From Hygrocybe punicea (taxonomy: Eukaryota > Basidiomycota > Agaricomycetes > Agaricales > Hygrophoraceae): DNA of 64,000 nucleotides. Shown here piece after piece: positions 32,737 to 41,398 of the stretch (position 1 is its first letter; every line of letters starts with the position of its first letter). Below the pieces are notes generated by a model. The model did no database searches, had not been told where the DNA came from, and saw only the letters and a program-made list of their open reading frames with translations. Location: assembly GCA_963556145.1 (NCBI GenBank), contig OY744468.1:5084001-5148000 (forward strand). The letters run 5' to 3'. The position numbers were made by a program, and so were the translations under genes.

Positions 32737-33493
32737 TAGGGCACAGCACGGGTATGGGTTTACCCACGGTTATTCCAAAACGGGTAATTTGGGTACGGGT
32801 ACGGTGTTTCGGTTTGCACACCTTGTCAAAACCGTACCCATTATCCGCGGGTGACGGGTTTTCACGGGTCTGTCAACCCAAGCCCCAGGTAGGTTTTTTC
32901 TTTGTTATTTACTTTATTTTCACATTAATTTCTTTACTTTTGCTAAGTTCGCGTGATATTTGCTACCACAACCGTGACAAGCGCAAACACAACAACAACG
33001 ACAACAAGAAAACCCATGAACGACAACGACAACGACAACCACGACAACCCCGCACGCCAAAAACGAACCACCAAAGTCGCAACGGCGACGACAACGATAG
33101 AAAGGAAAGCCGGGAGGGTGGTGCGCCCACCTACCGGCCCAGGTACGTCCCCCCAATCCAGTCCCAACGACATCGGCTAACGAGGGGAATGGACGAGGCG
33201 AGGACGAAGAGGGACACAGCAACAACGGTCCCACCTCGCGAACACGCTCCGGCCGCATCAATTGACGTGTGGATGCCCATGGAAAGTGCCCGGCCCCATC
33301 CAACCTCGCGAAAACAGACGGGACGCGTCAATTGACGCGTCCCCGTTGTTCGCGAGGTAGTTAGGATGGAACACGGCAGGTACCCGCAGATAACGGGTAT
33401 GGGTTGTACCCGTCATCGAAGCGGGTACAGTTTCCGCGGGTACGGGTGCGGTGTCGGGAATTCTGACCCGCGGTATACCCGTGCCGTGCCTTA
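32737..33493. mobile_element. hAT-like non-autonomous element, TARGGCACRGCACGGGTAT family
   Basis: The left end is TAGGGCACAGCACGGGTAT. The right end, reversed, is TAAGGCACGGCACGGGTAT. A perfect 8-bp duplication CTCCTGAA lies at 32729-32736 and 33494-33501. It is 757 bp, with dense ACGGGTA motifs. The interior holds an intron-like segment (32889-32946), an AACGACAAC tract, the GGTGCGCCCACC module and two dyads. It interrupts the MULE transposase coding region. Confidence 0.93.
33233..33358. repeat. Central dyad, partial copy 8 plus full copy 9
   Basis: At 33233 the left arm and inner palindrome (ACCTCGCGAAC ... CATCAATTGACG) lack a right arm. At 33303-33358 a complete copy has arms ACCTCGCGAA/TTCGCGAGGT around GACGCGTCAATTGACGCGTC. 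The complete copy ends 135 bp from the element's right terminus. Confidence 0.85.
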
Positions 33494-34309
33494 CTCCTGA
33501 ATCGGAGGTAGGTATAGCCGCCATTTCCATGCCTCCAAATACTTACTATGAATTGGTAAGATGGCTCACCAATCCGGAACTGGATATCTCACAAACGGCA
33601 ACGGTGAAGATTGGTCACCATAAGGACGGTGATGACGTAGAGATACCTCTTGTCCCAAACCAGCTCCCTCCGTTGCTATGACAGGCTTCACCACTGCCAA
33701 CGACTTGAACCCTTCACCCGAAAGTGATCCACCATCAAGCTATTACAAAGTTCCACGACGTTTTGCGGCATGTGCACACGGAGGAGGAACTGAAAGACTT
33801 GAATACAGATCTTGAGGAGCTCATGTAAGAAATAGCTTCATGTTACTACTACTCACACTCTACTCACCGCTGATTGCAGAGCCCAGTGGGACGCAGATAC
33901 AGGTCCCTCGATCCTTCCACCTCCTCCAATTCGCACTAAGGGTCATCCCAGGAAGAAGAGACTTGCAGCCATGGCAGAAGGAAATGGGAAGCGGAGGAGG
34001 ACTGACAATGGGCTCGGAGATGGGCCTGGTCGACGCAAATGCTCGAAGTGTGGCAGTTATGGCCATTATGCAATGACGTGCGGGAATCGCAGGTAGTTCT
34101 CGACAAGACTGAATTGATCCGAGGCGCAGTGTACGACTATGAGAAGTTAACTCATGAGTGTATAACAAAGGCGTCAGTGCGCCTGTACATCTTGTAACAC
34201 CGTAGCTATTGCTAATTGTACTTGAGACGCATGTGCCTGTTGGCCATGCCCTTATTTCCAAACTTGATCCGAGCACCATGGGCTTTCCACTTTTTATTGT
34301 TACATGGGC

Positions 34310-34385
34310 TGGACCTTCAAAGCTTCAACGTTTCAACGTTCAAAGCTTCAACGTTCAAGCTTTCAAGCTTCAAGCTTCAAGGCAG
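34310..34385. repeat. CAAAGCTTCAACGTT short tandem repeat
   Basis: Overlapping units of TTCAAAGCTTCAACG run for about 75 bp just downstream of the transposase gene. Confidence 0.8.
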
Positions 34386-34544
34386 TAGCCAAGCTACAAC
34401 AGTATGTCCAACCGCAATTTGTCGATCCAAACGTAGCGAGACGTCCCACATTACACGCCGACTCGTCACCCTCCCTCCCTTCACGTTCCCGCCCCTGCTG
34501 CCATCCCTCCACTCTCCACACCCGAGGCACAGCTACACCTAGCT

Positions 34545-35060
34545 ACCCACACCCTCCAGTTTGCTCCCGAAACCCTCCTCGACTGCCCCCAGCACTCGCA
34601 CCAGACCCACACCCCTCCACGGCCGCATGCAGCGCTCGCGCCCGGCGCTCTCTCCCTCCCACTCTCCAGCTTGCACCAGAACCTTCCTTGGCTGCCCCAG
34701 CCACTCTCCCACCTCTTTCTCCAGTTTTCTCCCAAAACCCGCCTCGGCCGCCCCCAGCCGCTCTCCCACCCACACTTCAGCTTGCACCAGAAACCCTCCT
34801 CGGCTGCTCATGCCAGACGCTCTCTCCCACCCACACTCTCCAGCTTGCGCCAGAAACCCTCCCCGGCCGCCCCCAGCCACTCTCCCATCTCTCTCCAGTT
34901 TGCTCCCAAAACCTTCCTTGGCTGCCCCCAGCCACTCTCCCAGCCACACTCCAGCTTGCTCACGAAACCCTCCGCAGCCGCCCCCAGTGCTTATGCCAGA
35001 CCCACACTTTCCAGGTTGCTCCCAAAACCCTCGGCCGTCCCCAGTGCTCGCGCCAGAGGC
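34545..35060. repeat. C-rich minisatellite, first block
   Basis: About nine degenerate units of 52-63 bp containing CTCTCCAGCTTGCTCC, then AAACCCTCCTCGGC and CGCCCCCAGC. It reads as Pro-rich frames in several phases with no coding signal. A second block of the same unit lies at 35440-35740. Confidence 0.8.
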
Positions 35061-35420
35061 TCCCTGGCGCTGTCCTACCAGAGCCGACAGAGCCCAAGTT
35101 CGCGCTCGACGGCACGGGCACGGTAGAGCGCCTCGTGAAAGAGGCTCAGGTCGCCGTATGCGTGGGCACTGCTTGTCAAGCAGCTCACTTTCCACAAGAT
35201 GTTTGGGCGCCCATGTGACGCACAAGAGTGCACAGACGTGCAAGTTCCAGCTTGGGCGCATGGAGATCTGGAGTGCAAGCAGCGAGACAAATGACAAGCA
35301 TCGAGCGAAGCTATTCCACACAGCGGTGACGCGGCACATGCAATATTCTGCATGGGCTGCTGACGGACAAGGCATTGACAGGCATTTCTTCAGGCTGAAG
35401 AGAGGGCGAGGAGCTCCCAG
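35061..35420 (+). pseudogene. Captured fragment of a carnitine/choline O-acyltransferase gene
   Basis: Reading KQLTFHKMFGRPC and then, after a one-base shift, SAQTCKFQLGRMEIWSASSE and DGQGIDRHFFRLKR gives conserved blocks of the family. Functional enzymes there have Q-L-x-x-x-K-x-x-G and Y-E-S-A-x-x-R-x-F-x-x-G-R-T-E ... R-S-A-S, then G-x-x-D-R-H-L-x-x-L. The intact enzyme moves acyl groups between CoA and carnitine in mitochondria and peroxisomes. Only about 110 codons remain, without the catalytic His region. The Arg/Thr of the substrate-binding block have become Cys/Met. It sits between two blocks of the C-rich minisatellite inside the MULE, as in Pack-MULE-type capture. No intron is obvious. 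Confidence 0.7.
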
Positions 35421-35439
35421 ATATATACAAGGACGAAGC

Positions 35440-35740
35440 GGAGCTGAGCACACCCACACTCTCCAATTTGCTCACGAAACCCTCCTCGGCTGCCCACCCT
35501 CTCTCTCCAGTTTGATCATGAAACCCTCTTCAGCTGCCCCCAGTGCTCATGCCAGACGCTCTCTCCCCCCCCACACTCTCCAGCTTGCTTCCAAAACCCT
35601 CGGCCGCCCCCAGTGCTCGTGCCAGATGCTCTCTCCTAAACACGCTTTCTAGCTTGCTCACGAAACCCCCCCCGGCCAACCCAGCCACTCGCACCAGCCG
35701 CTCTCACCCACATTCAACCCTGGGCCGCCCCATCGCTCAC
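35440..35740. repeat. C-rich minisatellite, second block
   Basis: Units as in 34545-35060, flanking the captured fragment on its far side. Confidence 0.75.
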
Positions 35741-36223
35741 GCCAGACGCTCCCCCACTAAAGGGTTCATCACCCCTACCCGCCGACTTGTTCCTGCACTG
35801 TCACACTTTCCCTTCCTGCCTTTTCTGCGCCTGCCGCAATCCATCTTCTACCTTCCCACTAGCCACTCGTACTGTAGTTATTTTCTTTTCTGTGTTATCT
35901 AATGTTGATCAGGCGATTGATCTCAAAATCGGCCCTGATATAAATGCTCAGTTCATGGTCTAAATATTGAAATTGGGGGTGCTATTAACAACTGGCTCCC
36001 TTGCCATATAAAGCAATTTTACCCTGCTGACTAAGCAGCTCCCCGGGGTGCCAAATAGAATAAGCCAAAGTATATTACATCTTTTATGGTTTTTATATCT
36101 TCCACCCATTTTCCCTGTCATGGTCGCCTCGCAACCCTCTTCCTACTTCTCCATTTTTATTCTCCTTTGTTTTCTCTCATCGGCCGAGGACTCTCGTCCG
36201 AATCTAGGTACAGAAATTTGTAG

Positions 36224-36231
36224 TATAAAAA
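36224..36231 (+). promoter_or_regulatory. TATA box of the solo LTR
   Basis: TATAAAAA lies upstream of a CTCTCTGAGAATTAGTCTCTC palindromic stretch that would fall near the R/U5 region. The same box is in the second LTR at 63770. Confidence 0.55.
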
Positions 36232-36778
36232 TGGTGCCCAAGCGCCGTCTCTAAAAAAAAAGAAACCAGTTCCCCCGTTTCCTCTCTCTGAGAATTAGTC
36301 TCTCAGTAAAACCCATCGCACACATTACTCGTCGGTTTCCTCGACGCTCTCCCCATCGTTCTACCGCCTTTATCTCTACATCTCTCCTCACCCGACACCC
36401 GACCTGCCGTACCCGACATCATCGGCTTCGTCGGCTTAGATCAGCTTTGATAGTTTTAGTAGTTTTACTCGGTGGCTCTCTACTCTTTCCTTCTTATCAT
36501 CTCACTGAAGCTTGTTAGACTATTCCTAGTCACTTCTATGCTGACCCCACAGGTTAGGATCTTTATTCCACAGCCACCCCGACCTCACCATTACACCGCG
36601 TCCAAACCGCAAACGTGGATATTTTTAAGGTATTTATTTCATTTCTTTTTCATATTTCTTTACTTACTATTTCATGTTAAATGGTATCATGTGACCGGCC
36701 GTGACCATGTAGCTTTCACGCAACACAGCAACTTCAACGTGGGTTGAACACAACACAAATTGTGTTGTGGTCATCAAG

Positions 36779-36824
36779 GTAAGTTTTGATTTTTTCTTAA
36801 CTTTACTAATGTTATTTGCGACAG
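36779..36824 (+). other. Intron-like segment, copy of 2585-2630
   Basis: GTAAGTTTTG start, TTTACTAATG branch-like site and GCGACAG end, 46 bp. It is conserved with the first TAGTGTTGCCG copy, differing by only a few bases. Confidence 0.65.
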
Positions 36825-36899
36825 GCAACTCGACCGCGACCACATCATGACCACACCCACCTTGGCACAAGATGAATGCCAATGCCAACGCAATGCCAA

Positions 36900-37350
36900 C
36901 AGATGCAGGACAGCTGCAACACCACCACCACCACTACCACCAGCGGCGGCAACAGCAACGGCAATGGCAGTGGCAATGGCAACCAGGCAACAACAATGGC
37001 AACAGCCAGCAGCAGCAGCAACAGCAGAAGCAGCAGCACCGGCAGCAACGGCAGCAGCAGCAGTGGCAACAGCAAAAGCCATCCAACATCACCACCAGCG
37101 GCGGCAACAACAACAGCAATGACCACCACAACAGCCAGCAGCAGCAGCAGCAATGCCGGCAGCAGCAGCAACAGCAACAGCAGCAACAGGAGCACCGGCA
37201 GCAACGGCATTGGCAGCAACGGCAATGGCCAGCAACAGCAGCAACAGCAGCAGCAGCAACTGCAACAACAGCAGCAGCAGCAGCAGCAATGGCAATGGCA
37301 GCAGCAGCAGCACTTGCAACAATGGCAATGGCAACAGCAGCAGCAGTGCC
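36900..37350 (+). repeat. CAG/AAC trinucleotide tract, second copy
   Basis: Interrupted CAG, AAC and GGC triplets equivalent to 2660-3215. The open frames in several phases are compositional. Confidence 0.9.
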
Positions 37351-37434
37351 AGCAATGCCAGGCAGGGACCATGGGACAAGACCCCCCATCCCCACATCCC
37401 TTGGGGACACCGGAGGGCTCCCCCGCACCCATCT

Positions 37435-37488
37435 ACCTCGCAATATGCAGTGCCGTATCTATTGATACATACTTGCCATTCATGAGGA
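37435..37488. repeat. Central dyad, copy 10 (decayed)
   Basis: ACCTCGCAAT ... CGTATCTATTGATAC ... ATTCATGAGGA. It is the counterpart of 3239-3290 and ends 189 bp from the right end of the element. Confidence 0.75.
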
Positions 37489-37677
37489 GAATGGAGCTCA
37501 TGGGAGCCCACCTCGGTCTGGGTTTCAGACCGCGTCTGAACCCAGACCGAATGCAGCAAGACGGTTCGACACCATCTGGGTCCAGGTTTGGCCATGTGCC
37601 AAACCGGACCCAAAGATCAGTTCGCGGTTCCACCAAAAAGGGTTGGAACCGGACCAAACTGAACTTTGGCAACACTA

Positions 37678-38265
37678 GGGAGAATACTGCACCTACCACT
37701 GCCCCAGTGTTCAATAAGACCAAAAAGAAAACTTCCAGCTCAAAACCAGTCAGATCTCGAAAATGCAAGTGGCCAGAAATAGCAGAACAGCCAGAATTGT
37801 CATTAGTCAATCAAGATTTCACAGCAATGATGCATACCTTTGAAGTTGGTTACGAGTCCCTATAAGGGAATCGTTCTATACGGTGGATTCTCAAACTCAG
37901 GGTCACACTCTAATTTGCCAAGCTGTGGGAACAATTTTGTGAAACTGTGGGAACAATTTGGAAGCCCTGGGAATAACTATGAAACCGTGTGACTGGGTGG
38001 AGTTGAGTGTGAGAATTTGTTGTCCCAATTGGCAAGAACAATAAGGCAGCCGGATCACAGCAGCCAAATTTGGAAATGGGTAGTGTTATATCATGTTGGT
38101 ATTGCAATTGCAATTGGTTTCTGATAATGATCACATGCATTCATAATGCAATGCGCCGTGTATGAATGAACAATATGTCAGTGGTATCTGTCATGTAGCC
38201 ACATCTACTGTGTGTAATAGAATTGTTGATAATGAAATGAGGTCAAACAGTGTCCATTGTACACT
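37678..38265. other. Unique sequence after the hAT-like element; short unidentified frame
   Basis: A plus frame continuing from the element reads TKKKTSSSKPVRSRKCKWPE and ends at about 37865. It may be an exon of a lost gene, with no recognised domain. The remainder to 38265 has no supportable feature. Confidence 0.35.
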
Positions 38266-38267
38266 TG

Positions 38268-38656
38268 TCACACAGGTCCAAATGTGTGCGGTGAGTGTTT
38301 GGTAGGTGTCCCAGCTTTAATCTGGCGCAGTCGTTTGCACAAACATCTGTACGGTGTTTTGGTGGACATGTTCAGTGCATGTAAGTAAACCGGTGTGACC
38401 GGATATACGACACCGAACACATTGAACATGTTCAGTGTGTTCTGTGGACATGTTCGGTGCATGTCAGTAAACTAGTATGACCAGATATACGACACCAAAC
38501 ACATTGAACATGTTCGGTGTGTTCGGTGGACATGTTCGGTGAAGGTCAGTGAACTGGTATGACCAGATATACTACACTGAACACATTGAACATGTTCGGT
38601 GTGTTTGGTGAAGATGTTCAGTGCATGTCAGTAAACTGGTATGACCAGATATACGA
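38268..38656. repeat. 88-bp tandem repeat array, left part
   Basis: Four units of about 88 bp share GGTATGACCAGATATAC and GAACATGTTCGGTGTG. The palindromic ACATGT and GTTCGGTG motifs recur within each unit. The array is interrupted by element 38665-41398 and resumes at 41399. Confidence 0.85.
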
Positions 38657-38974
38657 CACTGAACTAGTGTTGGGGAAGTTCGGTCTCAGACCGACCCAAA
38701 CCCGGTTTAGACCGAACCGAAACCGCTGGTTTCGGTTTCGGTTTGGGACATTTCGGCTGAGACCGAACCGTTCAGTCTCCGGTTTGGAGCTTTGGCCGCA
38801 GGCCGAAACGGTTTCAAACTCAGTTTGAACCGCAAACCGACAGTACTTGGCTGACTTCGAAAGTCACCCAAATTCACCAACCCCCACCAACAACACCCCC
38901 GATGTACACCAAACGAGGACGATGGAGCACCCGAGGTCGACAAAACGGGCGGCGGGGTACTCCCTGCCACCCTC

Positions 38975-39029
38975 GTATGTTTTTTATTTATATTTATTCG
39001 AACTTAACTAACGCATTAACACATTACAG
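38975..39029 (+). other. Intron-like segment (55 bp), conserved between copies
   Basis: GTATGTTTTTTATTT start, CTTAACTAACGC branch-like motif and ATTACAG end. It follows a GGCGGGGTACTCCCTGCC dyad. It matches 12909-12963 in length and sequence type. Confidence 0.6.
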
Positions 39030-39247
39030 GTTGACGCACACCACCATCACCACCATCACCATCACCACCACCACGATGGCAACGACAGCGACTGCCACCA
39101 TGATGGCCACAACCATGACAGCAGCGATCAACGCCGCACCGGACATGCCAACGCCTCCAACGCGCGCGCACACAAATGAACGTGAACGGGGTGGAGTGGC
39201 AGTTATCGAGCAGTGGGGGGTGGTGCATCCACCCCCGCTCCTTCATG

Positions 39248-39295
39248 GTACGTATTTTTATTGATTTTTTCACTGATTTTATTTGTATATCACAG
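39248..39295 (+). other. Intron-like segment (48 bp), conserved between copies
   Basis: GTACGTATTTTTATTG start, TTCACTGATTTTATT middle and ATCACAG end. Homologue of 12783-12829. It is preceded by GGGTGGTGCATCCACCC. Confidence 0.6.
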
Positions 39296-39677
39296 AATAC
39301 CATCACCACCATGCAACACTACCACCATCACCACCACGCAACACCAACACCACTGAGGAAGGCCAACATGGGGTCAACCTGGCCGTCGTCGCGTGTACAA
39401 CGTGTATGACGTGTCCGGACACCCACGCGAAGACGCTCCTATGCCACCACCACCACGCGTCCGCCGAAAACAACCAAAGCGGCTGCAACCCGGCTGTCGT
39501 CGCATGCACAACACGTATGATGCGTGGGGCACCACCACCACCATCACGCGTCCATCGAAAACGGTCAACCTGCCACCGCGTGTACAATGCGTGTGACGCG
39601 TCAGGACACCCACGGAGAGGCCCGCGTGCAGCTCAATGCCGGCGCAGGGTGTGCCAGCACCCCAGCACCCCAATCCC

Positions 39678-39731
39678 ACCTCGCAAGCAGGCTGGCCACA
39701 TCAATTGACGTGCACAGCACTGTTGCAAGGT
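39678..39731. repeat. Central dyad, copy 11
   Basis: ACCTCGCAAG ... CACATCAATTGACGTG ... GTTGCAAGGT, about 195 bp (net) from the right end of its element. Confidence 0.8.
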
Positions 39732-40032
39732 CAGAATGGTGCAGGGGGACTGGCCACCAGCCAAATGCGGTTCAGACCGCGTTTGGACCGAAACCGAACC
39801 GATGCAAACGGTTTGCATTGGTTTCGGTCCCGTTTGGAAATTTTGGGGTGGAAACCGGTAGTGTTGCCGAAGTTCGGTTCAGTCCGGTTTTTCACTATTT
39901 TTGAAAAACCGGAACCAGAACCGATGGTTCGGTTCAGCGAAATGCCAAACCCAAACCGGAACCGTGTCAAACGGTTTTACGGCGTTCGGTCTGTGTTCAA
40001 ACGCGGTTCGAACCGCGAACCCACCTCCAAAT

Positions 40033-40390
40033 ACCTCGCGCGGGCCAGACCCACGTCAATTGACGCGGCTGTCACCCTCACGAGGTAGATGGGGGGGCTC
40101 CGTCTGTTTTTGCGAGGTTGGGTTGGGGCCAGGCACTTCCCATGGGCGTCCGCGCGTGCTACCTACCTCGCGAAGAACGGGGACGCGTCAATTTACACGC
40201 TCCGTCTGTTTTCGCGAGGTTGGATGGGGCCAGGGACTTTCCATGGGCGTCCACGCGTGCTGACGACCTCGCGAAGAACGGGGCACGTCAATTGATGCGC
40301 TCCGTCTGTTTTCGCGAGGTTGGATGGGGCTGGGGACTTCCTATGGGCGTCCGCACGTCAATTGACACGGCTAGGGCATGTTCGTGAGGT
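40033..40390. repeat. Tandem run of central dyads (copies 12-15)
   Basis: Full copies lie at 40033-40086, 40165-40220 and 40266-40320. A right half with inner palindrome is at 40354-40390. Units of about 100 bp share a linker with GGTTGGATGGGGCCAGGG and CATGGGCGTCC. Inner palindromes vary: CACGTCAATTGACGCG, CGCGTCAATTTACACG and GCACGTCAATTGATGCG. Confidence 0.88.
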
Positions 40391-40479
40391 GGGTCTTCAT
40401 TGTCGCCTCGTCCATTCCCCTCGTTAGCCGATGTCGTTGGGACTGGATTTGGGGGACGTACCTGGCTGCTGCCGCCGGT

Positions 40480-40740
40480 GTTGCTCTGCTGCTGCTGCTG
40501 CTGCTGCTGCCGTTGCCGCTGCCGCCGCTGCTGCTGCTGCTGTGGCCGTTGCCGCTGCACTGCTGCTGCTGCTGCTGTGGCCGTTGCCGCTGCACTGCTG
40601 CTGCTGCTGCTGCTGTTGCCGTTGCCACTGCGCTGCTGCTGCTGCTGCTGCTGCTGCCGTTGCCGCTGCTGCTGTTGCTGTTGCCGCTGCTGCTGCTGCT
40701 GTTGCCGTTGCCGTTGCTGCTGCTGCTGCTGCTGCTGTTG
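40480..40740 (-). repeat. CTG (CAG) trinucleotide tract, third copy
   Basis: Interrupted CTG/CCG/TTG triplets, the reverse of the CAG tracts at 2660 and 36900. It is followed by a GTCGTC run to about 40800. Confidence 0.9.
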
Positions 40741-41398
40741 TTGCGGTCATTTGGCCGTCGTCGTCGTCGTCATTTGGCTGTCGTCGTCGTCGTCGTCGTC
40801 GTCGGGGTGGTGGTATGTGGTGTTGCCACTGCCGTTGCTGCTGCTGCTGCTGCTGCCATCGATTCACTCCGACTCGCATTGGAACGCGAGGGAGGTTGTT
40901 GGGTGGAGTTGACCGTGGGCGCCTTCTTTATGCGGTCAAGGTGGGCCACGGGGGGCTGTTCTATGTAATAAAATGTCAGTAAAATATAGTATGAGGCCGT
41001 TACTTACCGTGGTTGTTGAGTAACGTTCAAGTTAGTGTTTCGCGTGAGTATGTTTAAGGTCACATGACCTAAGTTCATGCGACTGCATAGAAAAAAATGT
41101 GAAAAATTAAGTATCCAAATGAGTATCTACGTAGGTAACTATACATTACAGTTCGCGGTTTGAACCGCGTTTGAATGCGGTTTGAACCGCATGTCAGTGC
41201 CAGAACCGCAAACTGAACCAGCGGTTTGGTTCAGCCAAATGGCTGAACCAGAACCGAACTTCCGGTTCGGTTCACGGTTCAAACCGGGTTCGGATCGGTT
41301 CCGAACCGAACTTCGGCATCACTAGAAACCGGACCATTCAGTTTCCGGTTTGGGCAAAAAGGCCCCAAACCGGACCAAACCAAACTTCCCCAACACTA

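Larger units (their letters stand above)
30478..34096 (+). pseudogene. MULE transposase (FAR1-like finger, MULE DDE core, SWIM finger, CCHC knuckle), interrupted by a hAT-like element
   Basis: Exon 30478-30820 has a Ser/Pro head and a FAR1-like start (FETLEGAVHFVYEYERRHGY). Intron 30821-30863 (43 bp). The next exon holds KRCSCTARVN and GLAHNHPATQDDHLPEYRP, then the DDE core: VIINDIAMGRNQYGLLL (Asp), VFFSDADLGLDLAI (Asp), FHGRCLNHLDGN (His) and SGRVEGENRVNKLL (Glu). Further exons carry EQMEGSVFYLAQP and the SWIM finger FVCDCMMVTNLGIPCRHFY. Element 32737-33493 cuts right after HLGLLNR. Beyond it lie EEELKDLNTDLEEL, intron 33825-33879, a basic GHPRKKRLAAM stretch and the knuckle CSKCGSYGHYAMTC; stop at 34094-34096. 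It would bind the MULE ends and excise the element. Only the hAT-like insertion clearly breaks it. Confidence 0.85.
26465..36066 (+). mobile_element. 9.6-kb Mutator-like element (MULE) with Ulp1 protease gene and captured host sequence
   Basis: Terminal inverted repeats are identical over the first 29 bp (start GGCTTATTCTATTTGGC) and continue imperfectly to about 44 bp. A perfect 9-bp target duplication AAAGTATAT lies at 26456-26464 and 36067-36075. The plus strand carries a Ulp1-like protease gene then a MULE transposase gene. The 3' portion is a C-rich minisatellite holding a carnitine acyltransferase fragment. It is inserted in the solo LTR and is itself hit by element 32737-33493. Confidence 0.95.
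26190..36595 (+). mobile_element. Solo LTR of a retrotransposon, split by a MULE
   Basis: It starts TGTAGAGGGTCCTCGACC and ends CCATTACA (TG...CA). The target CCGC is on both sides (26186-26189, 36596-36599). Own sequence is 26190-26464 plus 36076-36595, about 795 bp. A second copy begins at 63357 and is uninterrupted across the MULE site. A TATAAAAA box lies at 36224. The first 19 bases form a hairpin (AGAGGGTC/GACCCTCT). No internal retrotransposon region is present, so it is a recombination-derived solo LTR. Lineage (gypsy or copia) cannot be told. Confidence 0.85.
25023..37677. mobile_element. hAT-like non-autonomous element, TAGTGTTGCCG family (copy 2), with nested guests and mismatched flanks
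   Basis: The left end TAGTGTTGCCGTAGTTCGG begins at 25023. The right end GAACTTTGGCAACACTA closes at 37677. Own sequence (25023-25060, 26070-26189, 36600-37677; about 1.24 kb) is collinear with copy 1 at 2248-3445, including the 46-bp intron-like segment, CAG tract and dyad. The flanking octamers CGATATAT and GGGAGAAT differ. The left flank is transposase coding DNA and the right flank is unrelated. Confidence 0.8.
39859..41324. mobile_element. hAT-like non-autonomous element, TAGTGTTGCCG family (copy 3)
   Basis: Ends TAGTGTTGCCGAAGTTCGG and GAACTTCGGCATCACTA. A perfect duplication GAAACCGG lies at 39851-39858 and 41325-41332. It is 1466 bp and inserted near the right end of element 38665-41398. 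It contains a tandem run of dyads (40033-40390), a CTG tract (40480-40740) and a minus-strand intron-like segment starting GTAAGTAACGG at about 41010. Confidence 0.93.
38665..41398. mobile_element. hAT-like non-autonomous element, TAGTGTTGGGGAAG family (copy 2)
   Basis: Ends TAGTGTTGGGGAAGTTCGG and AACTTCCCCAACACTA. The duplication CACTGAAC (38657-38664) versus CACCGAAC (41399-41406) has one mismatch and falls in the 88-bp repeat. Net of the guest 39859-41324 it is about 1.26 kb. It is inverted relative to copy 1 (12154-13284). Both intron-like segments and the dyad are conserved. Confidence 0.92.

Noticed and set aside
34481..35652. Proline-rich and glycine-rich frames over the C-rich minisatellite
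   Set aside because: They are open in many phases on both strands owing to the repeat. Only the acyltransferase-like blocks within 35061-35420 are meaningful.
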